DNA of 64,000 nt from Nissabacter sp. SGAir0207. GTDB taxonomy: Bacteria > Pseudomonadota > Gammaproteobacteria > Enterobacterales > Enterobacteriaceae. The notes under the pieces were generated by a model that saw nothing but the letters and a program-made list of their open reading frames with translations, made no database searches and had not been told where the DNA came from. The translations under genes and the position numbers were made by a program. This document shows positions 36,704 through 46,177 of the stretch, piece by piece. Where the stretch lies: the NCBI RefSeq assembly GCF_005491205.1, contig NZ_CP028035.1, positions 1,364,001 to 1,428,000 of the forward strand. Reading direction: 5' to 3'. The stretch's first letter is position 1, and each line of letters opens with the position of its first letter.

Positions 36704-37962
36704 GGTGCTGGCTTCCCGGCCGGGGCCTGCGCCCCACTGGCGGTGGGTGGCTGCCCACCGGCGGCCGGGGTGGTGGCGTCGGCGGCCTGCGCCTCTACCA
36801 CCCGCACTTTCGCGCCATCTTGCAGGCGGTCGATGCCGGTGGTTACCACGCGATCGCCAGCGGCCACGCCGGAGAGGATGGCGCGGAAATCATTGCCGAA
36901 CGCCGGGCCGCTCTGCACCGCCTTGCGGGTTACGCTGCTGTCCTTGTTCACCAGATAGACGAAATCGCCGTCGCTGCTAAGCTGCAACGCCTGCGCCGGG
37001 ATCACCACCGCATCTTTCAGGGTGCCGGTCTGGAGGCGGACATTGACGAACTGGTTCGGGTAGAGCTGCTCATCCTCATTGGCGAACAGCGCCTTCAGCT
37101 TGATGCTGCCGGTGGCGGTGTCAATCTCGTTGCTGATGAAGCTGAGCGCGCCCTGCGCCAGCACGCTGCTGCCATCCTGATCGATGGCGGTGGCTGGCAG
37201 TTTTTCCCCGGCGCGCAGCGGCTTCAGCACGGTCTGCAAGCTGGCCTGCGGCACGCTGAAGGTGGCGGCAATCGGCTGGGTCTGGGTCAGGGTGACGATG
37301 CCGGTGGTGTCGCTGCTGTGCACCATGTTGCCGGGATCGACCAACCGCAAACCGACGCGGCCGCTGACCGGCGCGGTGATGCGCGTGTACTCCAGGTTGA
37401 GCTGCGCGGCGGCAATCTGTGCCTCATCGGCCTTGATCGCGCCCTGATACTGGCCGACGGTGGCGATCTGGGTGTCCAGATCCTGGCGGGCCAGCGAGTC
37501 CTGTTTGTAGAGCGTGCGGTAGCGCGCCAGCGTCAGCTGAGCACTCTTCAGCAGCGCCTGATTCTCCGCCAGCTGGCCGCGGTACTGGTCCAGCGTCGCC
37601 TGATAGCTGCGCGGGTCAATCTGCGCCAGCAGCTGGCCCGCCTGCACCTGCTGCCCCTCGGTAAAGTAGACCTTCATCAGTTGGCCATCGACCCGGCTGG
37701 TGACGGTGACGCTGGCATTCGGCACCACGGTGCCGAGCGCCGACAGGTAGACCGGCACATCCGCCAGCCGCGCGCTGCCCGCCTGCACCGGCGTCGCCAT
37801 GCCGCCGCCCATCCCCGGCCGGCCCATGCCCGGCGGCCCCATGCCACCGGGCGCGCCATTGCCGGAGAGGTGGCGTGAAAGATAGACGCCACCCGCGATC
37901 AGCGCGGCAGCAATCAGCAAAAGGAGAAGGTTTCGCCGTGAGAGAGGTGTGTGGGATTTCAT
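36700..37962 (-). CDS. mdtA: RND pump membrane-fusion protein, MdtA-like
   Basis: A 420-residue periplasmic adaptor. N-terminal anchor (residues ~9-26), a Gly/Met/Pro-rich linker (34-56, [17 protein letters not shown]), then lipoyl/hairpin/barrel domains: [17 protein letters not shown], short coiled coil ([20 protein letters not shown]), [18 protein letters not shown] and a low-complexity Ala/Pro C-terminus. First gene of mdtABC-channel. The start has only a weak ribosome-binding site. No baeSR two-component genes follow, unlike E. coli. Confidence 0.92.
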   Translation of the reverse strand: MKSHTPLSRRNLLLLLIAAALIAGGVYLSRHLSGNGAPGGMGPPGMGRPGMGGGMATPVQAGSARLADVPVYLSALGTVVPNASVTVTSRVDGQLMKVYFTEGQQVQAGQLLAQIDPRSYQATLDQYRGQLAENQALLKSAQLTLARYRTLYKQDSLARQDLDTQIATVGQYQGAIKADEAQIAAAQLNLEYTRITAPVSGRVGLRLVDPGNMVHSSDTTGIVTLTQTQPIAATFSVPQASLQTVLKPLRAGEKLPATAIDQDGSSVLAQGALSFISNEIDTATGSIKLKALFANEDEQLYPNQFVNVRLQTGTLKDAVVIPAQALQLSSDGDFVYLVNKDSSVTRKAVQSGPAFGNDFRAILSGVAAGDRVVTTGIDRLQDGAKVRVVEAQAADATTPAAGGQPPTASGAQAPAGKPAP

Positions 37963-38035
37963 GCCAGAGCCAAGGTGTCCTGTTAAAAGTGAAGCATTAT
38001 GCCAACTGCGGGGGGAAGGGTTATAGGCCGTATTC

Positions 38036-38048
38036 CGTAAGCATTACG
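38036..38048. promoter_or_regulatory. Short palindrome upstream of mdtA
   Basis: CGTAA-GCA-TTACG about 75 bases upstream of the mdtA start; possible operator, unassigned. Confidence 0.3.
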
Positions 38049-38185
38049 TAAAAGTTCGTCCCCAATAGATTAGCATCCTTTCTGAATGTGACCCACCGCC
38101 GCGGGCAGGCGGGCCAGCCAACGGTTTTACAGGCAAAGCGTGGAGAAAGTGTGGGGGAGGGGCAGGGCAAACGGACAGGGCAGTA

Positions 38186-38211
38186 CGCCCCGCCGGCAGA
38201 CCGGCGGGGCG
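38186..38211 (-). terminator. Hairpin after PAP2 phosphatase
   Basis: CGCCCCGCCGG-CAGA-CCGGCGGGGCG, perfect 11-bp stem 7 bases after the minus-strand stop; no T-tract. Confidence 0.5.
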
Positions 38212-38217
38212 GGGGGG

Positions 38218-39474
38218 TTACTGGGCGGCCAGCACCGCGTCGTGCAGGTTCAGGCGCTGCCAGAAGTTCTGCTCGCCTTCACCGCCAGAGAGCGGGTAGC
38301 CATCCGCCAGCGCGGTGTGGCTCATCAGCTGGCGGCGCTGGTTGGCGCTTAGCTGCGGCAGCGGTGCCTCCAGCAGCACCTCGGCACCCGCTGGCACCAC
38401 CAGCGGCGTGGCGGCGGCGGCGGTTTTCGGCAGGTCATAGGTCATGGTGAAGCGGTAGAAGCTGCGCATCGCCGGGGCGGCGTAGGGGTCATCATGCCCC
38501 TGCGGCTGGGCGCAGCGCGCCAGGCTCATGCCGCACTCTTTCTCCAGCGCGCCGCGCAGCTCGGCCTTCGCCTGCTCAAACAGCGTGCGGTAGGCCGGAT
38601 CATTCAGGTAGTGGGCGACGTTGCGTTGCGCCACCATGCGCGAGCCCATCACGTCCAGCGGGTAGTGCACGCCCAGCACCACGCGCGAGAAACCGTAGCG
38701 CGCGCCACGATCCACCAGCTCGACAAAGCGCTCTGGGAGCATCTCCGCCATCAGCAGCGCGTCGGTGTAGCCGGTGTTGGTGTGGCCGCTCGGGAAGGCG
38801 CCGCCATCGGCGGTGTAGGGGTGGTCGTCGCCAATCACCACGTCATCCGGCACCAGATGGATGGTGTTGCCGGTTTGCAGGAAGGGGCGCGAATAGTTGA
38901 AGTGCTTCTTCGCCGCGCCAGTGCTCACCTCGCTGGCCTTGATCAGCGCTGCCGCCTTGCCCAGCTCGCCCTTGTCATAGGCGGTCAGGAACGCCTGCCC
39001 CAGCCGTGGCCCCATCGCGTCGGCCAGGAAGTAGAGGTAGCCAATCCCCTCGGCATCCGCCAGCGCCTGATGGCGCTCGCCCTGTGTCGCGTCGCGGTTG
39101 ATGATCGTCACCGTCTCCAGGCTCTCCGCCTTGGTCGCCGCTGGCAGGCGGTTGAACGGCTCCAGCAGCGCGATGCCCGCCTGCTGATTGGCCTGCGTGC
39201 CGAAGTCATAGCCGCTGGCCTTCAGCCAGTTGGCGTCCGCCTGACGGGTCTGCCCGGCCTTCTCCAGCTGGTCGCGCGCCAGTGACGGCGCATCGCCCTG
39301 GATGGCCTGCCGCAGCGTGTGCAGCATGGTGGACTCAAGGGCGACGAAGGGGGCCGAATCGGCGGCCGGCGTGGTGCTGTCAACAATCGGGGTGATGCTG
39401 GTGAGGGCCGGCGCCGCCACGGCGGCGTGGGCGGCCAGCAGCGCGCCGGCGATCAGGGTGCGGGAAAAGCGCAT
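38218..39474 (-). CDS. Periplasmic PAP2-family acid phosphatase
   Basis: A 418-residue secreted protein; signal MRFSRTLIAGALLAAHAAVA. The three acid-phosphatase motifs occur in order: KKHFNYSRP, PSGHTNTG and SRVVLGVHYPLD, as in PhoN-type/PAP2 enzymes. It is longer than class A acid phosphatases (~250 aa), with an added N-terminal helical region (ESTMLHTLRQAIQG, EPFNRLPAATKAE). It probably removes phosphate from organic esters in the periplasm. ATG 39474 follows AAGGA. Confidence 0.87.
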   Translation of the reverse strand: MRFSRTLIAGALLAAHAAVAAPALTSITPIVDSTTPAADSAPFVALESTMLHTLRQAIQGDAPSLARDQLEKAGQTRQADANWLKASGYDFGTQANQQAGIALLEPFNRLPAATKAESLETVTIINRDATQGERHQALADAEGIGYLYFLADAMGPRLGQAFLTAYDKGELGKAAALIKASEVSTGAAKKHFNYSRPFLQTGNTIHLVPDDVVIGDDHPYTADGGAFPSGHTNTGYTDALLMAEMLPERFVELVDRGARYGFSRVVLGVHYPLDVMGSRMVAQRNVAHYLNDPAYRTLFEQAKAELRGALEKECGMSLARCAQPQGHDDPYAAPAMRSFYRFTMTYDLPKTAAAATPLVVPAGAEVLLEAPLPQLSANQRRQLMSHTALADGYPLSGGEGEQNFWQRLNLHDAVLAAQ

Positions 39475-39563
39475 AATCAGTCCTTGTGAAATGGTCTTGG
39501 CCGTCAACAAGGTAAACCTGAGTGATGACACTTTTATGTCAATTTACGTCAAGAGATTGTCAA

Positions 39564-40562
39564 TCAAAGCCAACCGGAGCGCCGTAGCTTCAGGTAGAGC
39601 CACAGGCAGCCGAGCACGGTCACACCGATGGTCAGCGGGTAGCCGAGGGTGCTGTCCAGCTCTGGCATGTCCTTGAAGTTCATGCCGTAGAGGCTAAAGA
39701 TCACCGTCGGGATCGCCAGAATCGCCCCCCAGCCCGCCAGCCGCTGCACCACCTCATTCTGCCGCACCGACACCAGCGCCAGGTTGACGTGGGTGGCGTT
39801 GGTCAGCATCTCACGCATGTCATCGGTCATGGTGATCGCCTGATTGGCGTGGTCTTGCACGTCGCGCATGTAGGCGTGCAGCTCCTCCGGCAGCAGCCCG
39901 TCGTGGTGGCGCAGCTGGCCGCAGATGTCCTGCATCGGCACTGCCGCGTTGCGCAGTGAGAGCAGGTGGCGGCGCAGGTGGTAGACCTGTCGCACCGCCT
40001 TTTGGTCAAACTCGGTCTTGAACATGCGTGACTCAATCTCGTCAAACTGGCTGGAGAACTCAGTGACGATGGAGAGGTAGTTGTCCACCACGAAGTCGAG
40101 CACGCAGTACAGGCCGTAGCCGGGGCCGAGCGCCAGCTGCTCCGGGCACTGCTCGGCGTGGTGGCGCACGTCGGCATAGCTGGAGGAGGCACCGTGGCGC
40201 ACGGTGATCAGGAAGTTTTTGCCGTAGAAGATGTGGGTCTCGCCATATTCAATCCGCTCGCGGATCTTCTGGGCGGTCTGTACCACGATAAAGAAGGTGT
40301 CGCCATACTGCTCAATCTTGGGCCGCTGGTGGGCGGTCAGCGCATCCTCAATCGCTAGATCGTGCAGGCCGAACTCGCGCTGGATGTGGCGCAGGTAGTC
40401 ATCCTCTGGCTGCCACAGCCCCAGCCAGATAAAGGTCTCCGGCTCCGCCAGCATCTGGCTGATGTTGTCGGAGGTCACCTCGCCGACCGGCTTGCCCTGC
40501 CGGTAGGCCATGCTTTTTACTACCTGATCCTTGGGATGCTGTTTGTCGTCTGAAGGGTGCAT
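39564..40562 (-). CDS. CorA-family divalent-cation transporter
   Basis: A 332-residue channel protein: N-terminal cytoplasmic alpha/beta domain, long stalk helices (~160-270), and two C-terminal spans with the YGMNF selectivity motif between them (GWGAILAIPTVIFSLYGMNF). It resembles the CorA branch with a short periplasmic loop (MPELDSTLG). Probably takes up Mg2+, Co2+ or Ni2+; zinc export is possible for some relatives. ATG at 40562 follows AGGA; a TTG upstream is rejected. Confidence 0.9.
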   Translation of the reverse strand: MHPSDDKQHPKDQVVKSMAYRQGKPVGEVTSDNISQMLAEPETFIWLGLWQPEDDYLRHIQREFGLHDLAIEDALTAHQRPKIEQYGDTFFIVVQTAQKIRERIEYGETHIFYGKNFLITVRHGASSSYADVRHHAEQCPEQLALGPGYGLYCVLDFVVDNYLSIVTEFSSQFDEIESRMFKTEFDQKAVRQVYHLRRHLLSLRNAAVPMQDICGQLRHHDGLLPEELHAYMRDVQDHANQAITMTDDMREMLTNATHVNLALVSVRQNEVVQRLAGWGAILAIPTVIFSLYGMNFKDMPELDSTLGYPLTIGVTVLGCLWLYLKLRRSGWL

Positions 40563-40649
40563 AACGTCCTGTCTCTTGCTGAAAAATTTCTTCAAGGATA
40601 GACAATGCTACGCGGTGCGGCGGTAGGAATCCGCCGCAAATTGACAGGA

Positions 40650-42416
40650 TCAGGAGGCGACGGCAGGCAGCAGCAGGGCGCTCAGCGCCTCTGGCAGCAT
40701 CGGCCGCGCCAGATGGAAGCCCTGCGCCAGATCGCAGCCGAAGTCGCGCAGGTAGTCGAGGGTGGCGGCATTCTCCACCCCCTCGGCCACCACCACATAG
40801 TGCAACATGTGCAGCATGTTGATGGTCTGCTCGACAATCAGACGGCTGTTGGGATCCTGTTCGAGCGGCCGGATCAGCGACTGATCCAGCTTGATCACCT
40901 CGACCGGGATCTTCTTCAGGTAGGTGAGGTTACTGTGGCCGCTGCCAAAATCATCCAGCGCCAGCACGAAGCCCTCGGACTTCAGGCGGAACAGGCAGGC
41001 CAGCGCCACCGGGCAGTCGAGGATCTTCTGCGTCTCCAGACACTCCAGCTCCAGATCGGCTGGCGTCAGGTCGTGGCGCGCCAGTTGCGCCAGCAGCCGC
41101 TCGACAAAGTCCGGCTCGCCAAAGTTGCTGACCGCCACATTGACCGCCACCGGCAGGGTAATGCCCACATCGCGCCACTGGCGAATCTGCCGCAGCGCCT
41201 GACCAATCACCCACTCGGTGAGCGGGCGGATCAGGGTGGTGTTCTCCGCCAGCGGCACGAACTGCGCCGGGGCCAGCGCGCCAAACTCCGGGTGCTGCCA
41301 ACGCAGCAACGCCTCGGCCCCGACCGCCTGGCCGCTCTGGACATCAAATTTCGGCTGGTAGACCAGATAGAGGCCGGTGTCGCGGTCAAGGCACTCCACC
41401 AGATCGCTCAGCAGGCGGAAGGCCATGCGCTGCGCCAGATCGGTCTCCTGCTGGTAGGGCAGCACGCGCTCATACTGGTTGATGGCGTCGTGCAGCGCGC
41501 TCATCGCCTGCCGCAGCACCCGCTGCGGGTCTTGCACCGGCAGCGAGAAATCCACGTAGCCGATGTGCGGCTCCAGCCGGATCGGCACCGGCAGCGTCAG
41601 CGCACCCTGAATGGTGTCAACGCAGTGCAACAGCGTCTCCAGCACCGCCTCCCGGCGCGCGGCTGGCACCCACAGGGCAAAGCGGCCGGTGGCGACGCAG
41701 TAGAACTTTTCACGGAAGTCGAACGCCTTGCGCAGGTAGTGGCCAATGTCACGCAGCATCTGCTCCAGCACCGGCAGGCCCAGCGAACGCCCCATCTCGT
41801 AGGCGTAGGTGATCTCGATGCAGTCCACCAGAATCAGCACCCCCTGCGCTGGCGCGCCATCCAGCTCGCGCAGATCCTCAATCAGCCGCTGGCGGTTGGG
41901 GAGGCAGGTCACCCCATCCACCAGCCCGATGGCGCTGCGCGACTGCAACAGCGCCATCACCACCGCCGCCATCTCCTGCAATGTGCGGCACTGCGCCGGC
42001 GTGAACGCGCGCGGCTGGTAGTCAATCACGCACAGGCTGCCGATGGCCACCCCACTGGCGGTAGTCAGCGGCGCACCGGCATAGAAGCGCAGCGGCTGTG
42101 CCGCATTCGCCAGCGGCAGGTGGCGGAAACGCGCGTCGAGTTGGGTGTCCGGGCAGACCAGTACCCCGTCATGGTTCAGGGTGTGGAGGCAGAAGGCGTC
42201 CTCTTTGTCGGTCTCATCCAGCGGGAAGTTGGTCTTGGCCTTGATCAACTGCCGGTCGGCGGTGATCAGGGTCACCAGACTGGTGGGCATGTCGAGCAGC
42301 TTGCAGGTCAGGCTGGTGATTTTGTTAAGGATTTCGTCTTGCGACATGTCAAGGATTTGCAGCTCTTTCAGTGCCTGCAAGCGTTGCTGTTCATCCTGAC
42401 TTGAGGGGGTAGACAT
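40650..42416 (-). CDS. GAF-degenerate GGDEF-EAL c-di-GMP phosphodiesterase
   Basis: A 588-residue cytoplasmic protein without membrane spans. GAF domain at ~15-155 (FCLHTLNHDGVLVCPDTQLDARF, SLCVIDYQPRAFT); a degenerate GGDEF domain at ~165-310 (DGVTCLPNRQRLIEDL, with GRFAL in place of GGDEF); an EAL domain at ~345-580. EAL catalytic signatures are mostly kept: AEALLRW, NVAVSNF, ECLET, DDFGSGHSNL, IKLDQSLI, AEGVE and QGFHLARP. It most likely hydrolyses c-di-GMP under GAF control, influencing motility and exopolysaccharide. Confidence 0.9.
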   Translation of the reverse strand: MSTPSSQDEQQRLQALKELQILDMSQDEILNKITSLTCKLLDMPTSLVTLITADRQLIKAKTNFPLDETDKEDAFCLHTLNHDGVLVCPDTQLDARFRHLPLANAAQPLRFYAGAPLTTASGVAIGSLCVIDYQPRAFTPAQCRTLQEMAAVVMALLQSRSAIGLVDGVTCLPNRQRLIEDLRELDGAPAQGVLILVDCIEITYAYEMGRSLGLPVLEQMLRDIGHYLRKAFDFREKFYCVATGRFALWVPAARREAVLETLLHCVDTIQGALTLPVPIRLEPHIGYVDFSLPVQDPQRVLRQAMSALHDAINQYERVLPYQQETDLAQRMAFRLLSDLVECLDRDTGLYLVYQPKFDVQSGQAVGAEALLRWQHPEFGALAPAQFVPLAENTTLIRPLTEWVIGQALRQIRQWRDVGITLPVAVNVAVSNFGEPDFVERLLAQLARHDLTPADLELECLETQKILDCPVALACLFRLKSEGFVLALDDFGSGHSNLTYLKKIPVEVIKLDQSLIRPLEQDPNSRLIVEQTINMLHMLHYVVVAEGVENAATLDYLRDFGCDLAQGFHLARPMLPEALSALLLPAVAS

Positions 42417-42571
42417 GGGCGATACCTTAGGGGCTGTGAACCCCTCATTACAGACATTTCTTTAAAAAAGACAACAAGTAATGACAAATAAATTCCAAAA
42501 GTCTGAAATAAACAAAATTCCCCCGATTTAATCCGGTGGATTGGCGCTGCCGCACGTGACAAGGGCTGTGT

Positions 42572-43018
42572 TTACAGCCGTTTACTCATGTTATAGCCAG
42601 TCAGCTGGAAGTCGCACGCCTCATACAGGTGGCGCGCACGCGGGTTGTCTGCCGCCACCCGCAGGCGCATCTCCGCCACGCCCGCCGCCCGCAGTTGTGC
42701 CTCCAGCTCTGCCAGCGCCCGGCGGCCATGCCCCTGCCCACGGCAGTGCGGCAGCACCATGAAGTCCATGATAAAGGCGTTGGTCTCATTCTGCTGATAC
42801 CAGAGGAAGCCGACCACCGTGCCAGCTTGCTCCAGCGTCAGCAACTGCTGGTGCGCGGTGGCGATGCCGTGGGGCAGCACGCTGGTCAGGGCGTGGCGCG
42901 CCTCTGCCTGCGCCCGCTCCGCCGTATAGCCATAGTTGGCTTGCAGATCCTCGGCGTAGTCCGCGACAAAATAGATTGCCCACTGGTCAAACTCGGTTGG
43001 GGTCATGGTGCGCAGCAT
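42572..43018 (-). CDS. GNAT family N-acetyltransferase
   Basis: A 148-residue GNAT protein. ATG at 43018 with GAGGC upstream gives a typical length. Fold landmarks: LEQAGTVVGFLWYQQNE, AFIMDFMVLPHCRGQGHGRR (acetyl-CoA-binding Q/RxxGxG) and NPRARHLYEACDFQLTGYNM. Substrate unknown. Transcribed divergently from umuD; the LexA box lies between the two starts, so SOS control is possible but unproven. Confidence 0.85.
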   Translation of the reverse strand: MLRTMTPTEFDQWAIYFVADYAEDLQANYGYTAERAQAEARHALTSVLPHGIATAHQQLLTLEQAGTVVGFLWYQQNETNAFIMDFMVLPHCRGQGHGRRALAELEAQLRAAGVAEMRLRVAADNPRARHLYEACDFQLTGYNMSKRL

Positions 43019-43155
43019 TGGTGCCTCTTTTTTCAGGGAGAGATAGGGGTAGTTTGCCGTCTCGCTTGGCGAAATGCCGCCTATTTTCGCGGCATTCAGC
43101 ACAGGCTGAGCGAAAAAAACGGTTGCCAGCCTTTCCCTCGCGCTAAAGTCATGCA

Positions 43156-43161
43156 TATACT
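43156..43161 (+). promoter_or_regulatory. -10 element of umuD
   Basis: TATACT, 5 of 6 matches, overlapping the first bases of the LexA box so that LexA binding would block it. Confidence 0.45.
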
Positions 43162-43175
43162 GTATAAAAAACCAG
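43160..43175. promoter_or_regulatory. LexA (SOS) box
   Basis: CTGTATAAAAAACCAG: conserved CTG-N10-CAG, close to the E. coli umuDC box CTGTATATAAAAACAG. It lies 18 bases upstream of the umuD ATG. Confidence 0.88.
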
Positions 43176-43193
43176 TATATATGGAGTTAAGTG

Positions 43194-43613
43194 ATGGACG
43201 TTTATCGCGCCATGACCGAACCACCGGTGGCAGAGACGCCGCTGTTCCAGGACAGCGTGCCCGCGGGCTTCCCCAGCCCGGCCCAGGATTACGTTGCGCG
43301 CCGCCTCGATCTCAATGAGATGTGCGTGACGCACCCGGCCGCCACCTATTTTGTCCGCGCCACGGGCGAGTCGATGGTGGACGCCGGCATTTTCGAGGGA
43401 TCGCTGTTGGTGGTTGACCGCAGCCTGGAGGCGCGCCACGGCGACATCGTGATCGCCGCAGTCTCCGGTGAGTACACCGTCAAGCGGCTCTGCCTGCATC
43501 CGCAGGTGCGGCTGGAGCCGATGAACCCGGCGTTCCCCAGCATCGTGCTACAGGATGAGGACTCGGTGGAGCTGTTCGGCGTGGTCACCTACACGCTGCG
43601 CGGCCTGCGCTGA
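43194..43613 (+). CDS. umuD: UmuD, SOS-mutagenesis S24 peptidase
   Basis: A 139-residue protein, same length as E. coli UmuD. Catalytic Ser60 (ATGESM) and Lys97 (YTVKRL) are at identical positions. The cleavage site is Ala24-Gly25 (VPAGFP), like LexA, rather than Cys24-Gly25. RecA-stimulated self-cleavage would give UmuD', which activates DNA polymerase V. ATG at 43194 is 7 bases after GGAG (a GTG directly before it is also in frame). No umuC follows: the next gene is convergent ydeP. UmuD may serve a distant UmuC or work alone. Confidence 0.92.
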   Translation: MDVYRAMTEPPVAETPLFQDSVPAGFPSPAQDYVARRLDLNEMCVTHPAATYFVRATGESMVDAGIFEGSLLVVDRSLEARHGDIVIAAVSGEYTVKRLCLHPQVRLEPMNPAFPSIVLQDEDSVELFGVVTYTLRGLR

Positions 43614-43641
43614 AAAAACGGGCGGCCCGTGGGCCGCCCGT
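43613..43641 (-). terminator. Intrinsic terminator of ydeP
   Basis: Perfect 11-bp stem ACGGGCGGCCC-GT-GGGCCGCCCGT (43618-43641); read leftwards it runs into TTTTTT. It lies between the convergent umuD and ydeP stops. Confidence 0.8.
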
Positions 43642-43668
43642 TGCGTCTCTGCCAAGGTGCGCCGTGCC

Positions 43669-45966
43669 TCAGGCGCAGCGCTCAAGGGCGATCGGCACGT
43701 TTTTATAGGCCGGGATGCCGCTCTCCTCATCATGGCTGTTGAGGGGCACCAGCACGTTGCCCTCCGGGTAGTAGGTGGCGACCGAGCCGGGCGCCATGTC
43801 ATACACCACCACCGTCAGGTTATCCATGCGCCGCTCCGGCGACGGCTGGCCGTTGGCGTCCAGCGCAATCACGTTCACCTTGTCGCCCACCCGCAGCTGG
43901 CGGCTCTCCGCCTCATCCGCATTGATAAACAGCACGTCACGGCGGCCGGTCACGCCGCGGTAGCGGTCGTTCAGGCCATACAGCGTGGTGTTGTACTGAT
44001 CATGGCTGCGCAGGGTGGTCAGCACCAGCTCATGCCCCTGCGCCGAGCGCGGGTCTTCGTTGATCCCCTCCATCACCAAAAAGTTGGCCTTGCCGGAGGG
44101 GGTGTTCCACTTGCGCTCCGAGGCGGCGTTGTAGAGCCGGAAACCGCCGGGCTTCATGATGCGCTGGTTGTAATCCTTGAAGGCCGGGAACACCGACTCA
44201 ATGGCATCGCGGATAAAGTGGTAGTCCGACACCAGTTTGTCCCACGGCACCACGCTGTTGGGCAGCGAGGCCTTCGCCAGCGCCGCCACCAGATTGGGTT
44301 CCGAGCGCAGGTGCGGCGAAACCGGCTCCAGCGAGCCGCGCGAGGCGTGCACCATCGACATCGAGTCCTCGACCGTCACCGACTGGTCGCCGGAGCGCTG
44401 GGTATCGCGCTCGGTGCGGCCAATCACCGGGAACAGGTAGGTGTGCTTCGCCACCGCCAGGTGGGAGCGGTTGAGCTTGGTCGCCATATGCACCGCCAGA
44501 TCCAGTTTGCGCATCGCCTCAAAGCAGACCTCCGGGTCGGGCATTGCCACCGGCAGGTTGCCGCCGAGGCAGAACAGCGCCTTGGATTTGCCCTCGCGCA
44601 TGGCGTGGATGGAGGCGATCGCCCCATGGCCATGCTTGGCGGGCGGCTTGAAGCCAAAGGTGCGCTCAATGCCATCCAGCAGATCCTGATTAGGGATTTC
44701 GGTGATGCCCACCGTGCGGTCGCCCTGCACGTTGGAGTGGCCGCGCAGCGGGCAGATGCCCGCGCCCTTTTTGCCGATGTTGCCGCGCATCAGCAGCAGG
44801 TTCGCCAGTTGCTGCACGTTCTTGGTGCCGTACTGGTGCTGGGTGATGCCCATGCCGTAGCAGAGGATGGTGCGCTCGGCGCGGGCGTAGAGCCGCGCGA
44901 CGTGCAGGATATCCTTGTGGCTCAGGCCGGAGACGCGCTCGATGTCAGCCCAGGAGGTGGCCTGCACATCCGCTTTCAGCGCCTCGAAGCCCTCGGTGTG
45001 CTCACGGATGAAGGCCTCATCAATCACCCCCGGTTCGCCCTTGCTCAGCGCCTCGTCATGCAGCGCCAGCAGGGACTTCATGATCCCCTTGACCATCGCC
45101 GCGTCACCGCCGACCCGCACCTTGTAGTAGGTGGAGGAGAGGCGGGTAGAGCTAAGGGTCAGCATCTCCAGCGGGCTTTGCGGCGAAGTGAAGCGCTCCA
45201 GCCCGCGCTCCTGCAACGGGTTGAAGGCGATGATGGTGCCGCCGCGTTTCGCCACCTCGCGCAGGGTGCCGAGCATCCGTGGGTGGTTGGTGCCGGGATT
45301 GTGGCCGATGCACAGCACCAGATCGCAGTGGTCGAAATCCTCCAGCTCCACCGTGCCCTTGCCAACGCCAATCGAGACCGGCAGGCCGACGCTGGTCGGC
45401 TCATGGCACATGTTCGAGCAGTCAGGGAAGTTGTTGGTGCCATACTCACGCGCGAACAGCTGGTAGAGGAAGGCCGCCTCATTGGAGGCGCGGCCAGAGG
45501 TGTAGAACTCCACGCTGTCCGGGTCGTCGTAGCCCTGCATCAGCGCGCCAATCTCACTGAAGGCAGTCTCCCATTCGATGGCCTGATAGGTGTCGCTCTC
45601 GGCATGGTACTTCATCGGATGGGTCAAACGGCCCTCATTCTCCAGGTTGAAGTCATTGCGCTCCCACAGCTCCTTCACCGGGTGCGCGGCGAAGAACTCC
45701 GGGGTGGCGCGCTTTTTGGTCGCTTCCCAGGAGACCGCCTTCGCGCCGTTCTCACAAAACTCAAACGAAGAGGTGTGGAGCGGATCGGGCCAGGCGCAGC
45801 CGGGGCAGTCGAACCCCTGCGGCTGGTTGACCTTGAACAGGGCGATCACATCCTGCTTCACGGACATCTGCCCACGGATGGCGTCTGCCACCGCCTTCAG
45901 CGCGCCCCAACCGCCGGCGGAACCGCCGTAGGGGGCAATGCCAATCGCGCCATTTTTCTGTTTCAT
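43669..45966 (-). CDS. ydeP: FdhF/YdeP-family molybdopterin oxidoreductase
   Basis: A 765-residue protein closely similar to E. coli Yde[92 protein letters not shown] and [17 protein letters not shown]. It binds a molybdopterin cofactor and has no N-terminal Tat signal, so is cytoplasmic. YdeP contributes to acid resistance in E. coli; its substrate is unknown. Single-gene unit with a strong terminator. Confidence 0.94.
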   Translation of the reverse strand: MKQKNGAIGIAPYGGSAGGWGALKAVADAIRGQMSVKQDVIALFKVNQPQGFDCPGCAWPDPLHTSSFEFCENGAKAVSWEATKKRATPEFFAAHPVKELWERNDFNLENEGRLTHPMKYHAESDTYQAIEWETAFSEIGALMQGYDDPDSVEFYTSGRASNEAAFLYQLFAREYGTNNFPDCSNMCHEPTSVGLPVSIGVGKGTVELEDFDHCDLVLCIGHNPGTNHPRMLGTLREVAKRGGTIIAFNPLQERGLERFTSPQSPLEMLTLSSTRLSSTYYKVRVGGDAAMVKGIMKSLLALHDEALSKGEPGVIDEAFIREHTEGFEALKADVQATSWADIERVSGLSHKDILHVARLYARAERTILCYGMGITQHQYGTKNVQQLANLLLMRGNIGKKGAGICPLRGHSNVQGDRTVGITEIPNQDLLDGIERTFGFKPPAKHGHGAIASIHAMREGKSKALFCLGGNLPVAMPDPEVCFEAMRKLDLAVHMATKLNRSHLAVAKHTYLFPVIGRTERDTQRSGDQSVTVEDSMSMVHASRGSLEPVSPHLRSEPNLVAALAKASLPNSVVPWDKLVSDYHFIRDAIESVFPAFKDYNQRIMKPGGFRLYNAASERKWNTPSGKANFLVMEGINEDPRSAQGHELVLTTLRSHDQYNTTLYGLNDRYRGVTGRRDVLFINADEAESRQLRVGDKVNVIALDANGQPSPERRMDNLTVVVYDMAPGSVATYYPEGNVLVPLNSHDEESGIPAYKNVPIALERCA

Positions 45967-46177
45967 GTTATTCCTCTCTCACACATGCTTGCCAAACCAG
46001 TAAGAAAAATTGTAGTTCATGGCGCTAAAAGCGCGCGGTAACCGGTAAACCGCGCCCAATGCTTAAGCGGGCGGCAAGGGTGGTGGGCGAGGGTGGTTGA
46101 ACCCGGTGAGATTTGTTACCGTGGCAACATCTTCGCGTGCCAGACCGGCCGCCTCCCCCCGACTACACAGGGAACGT

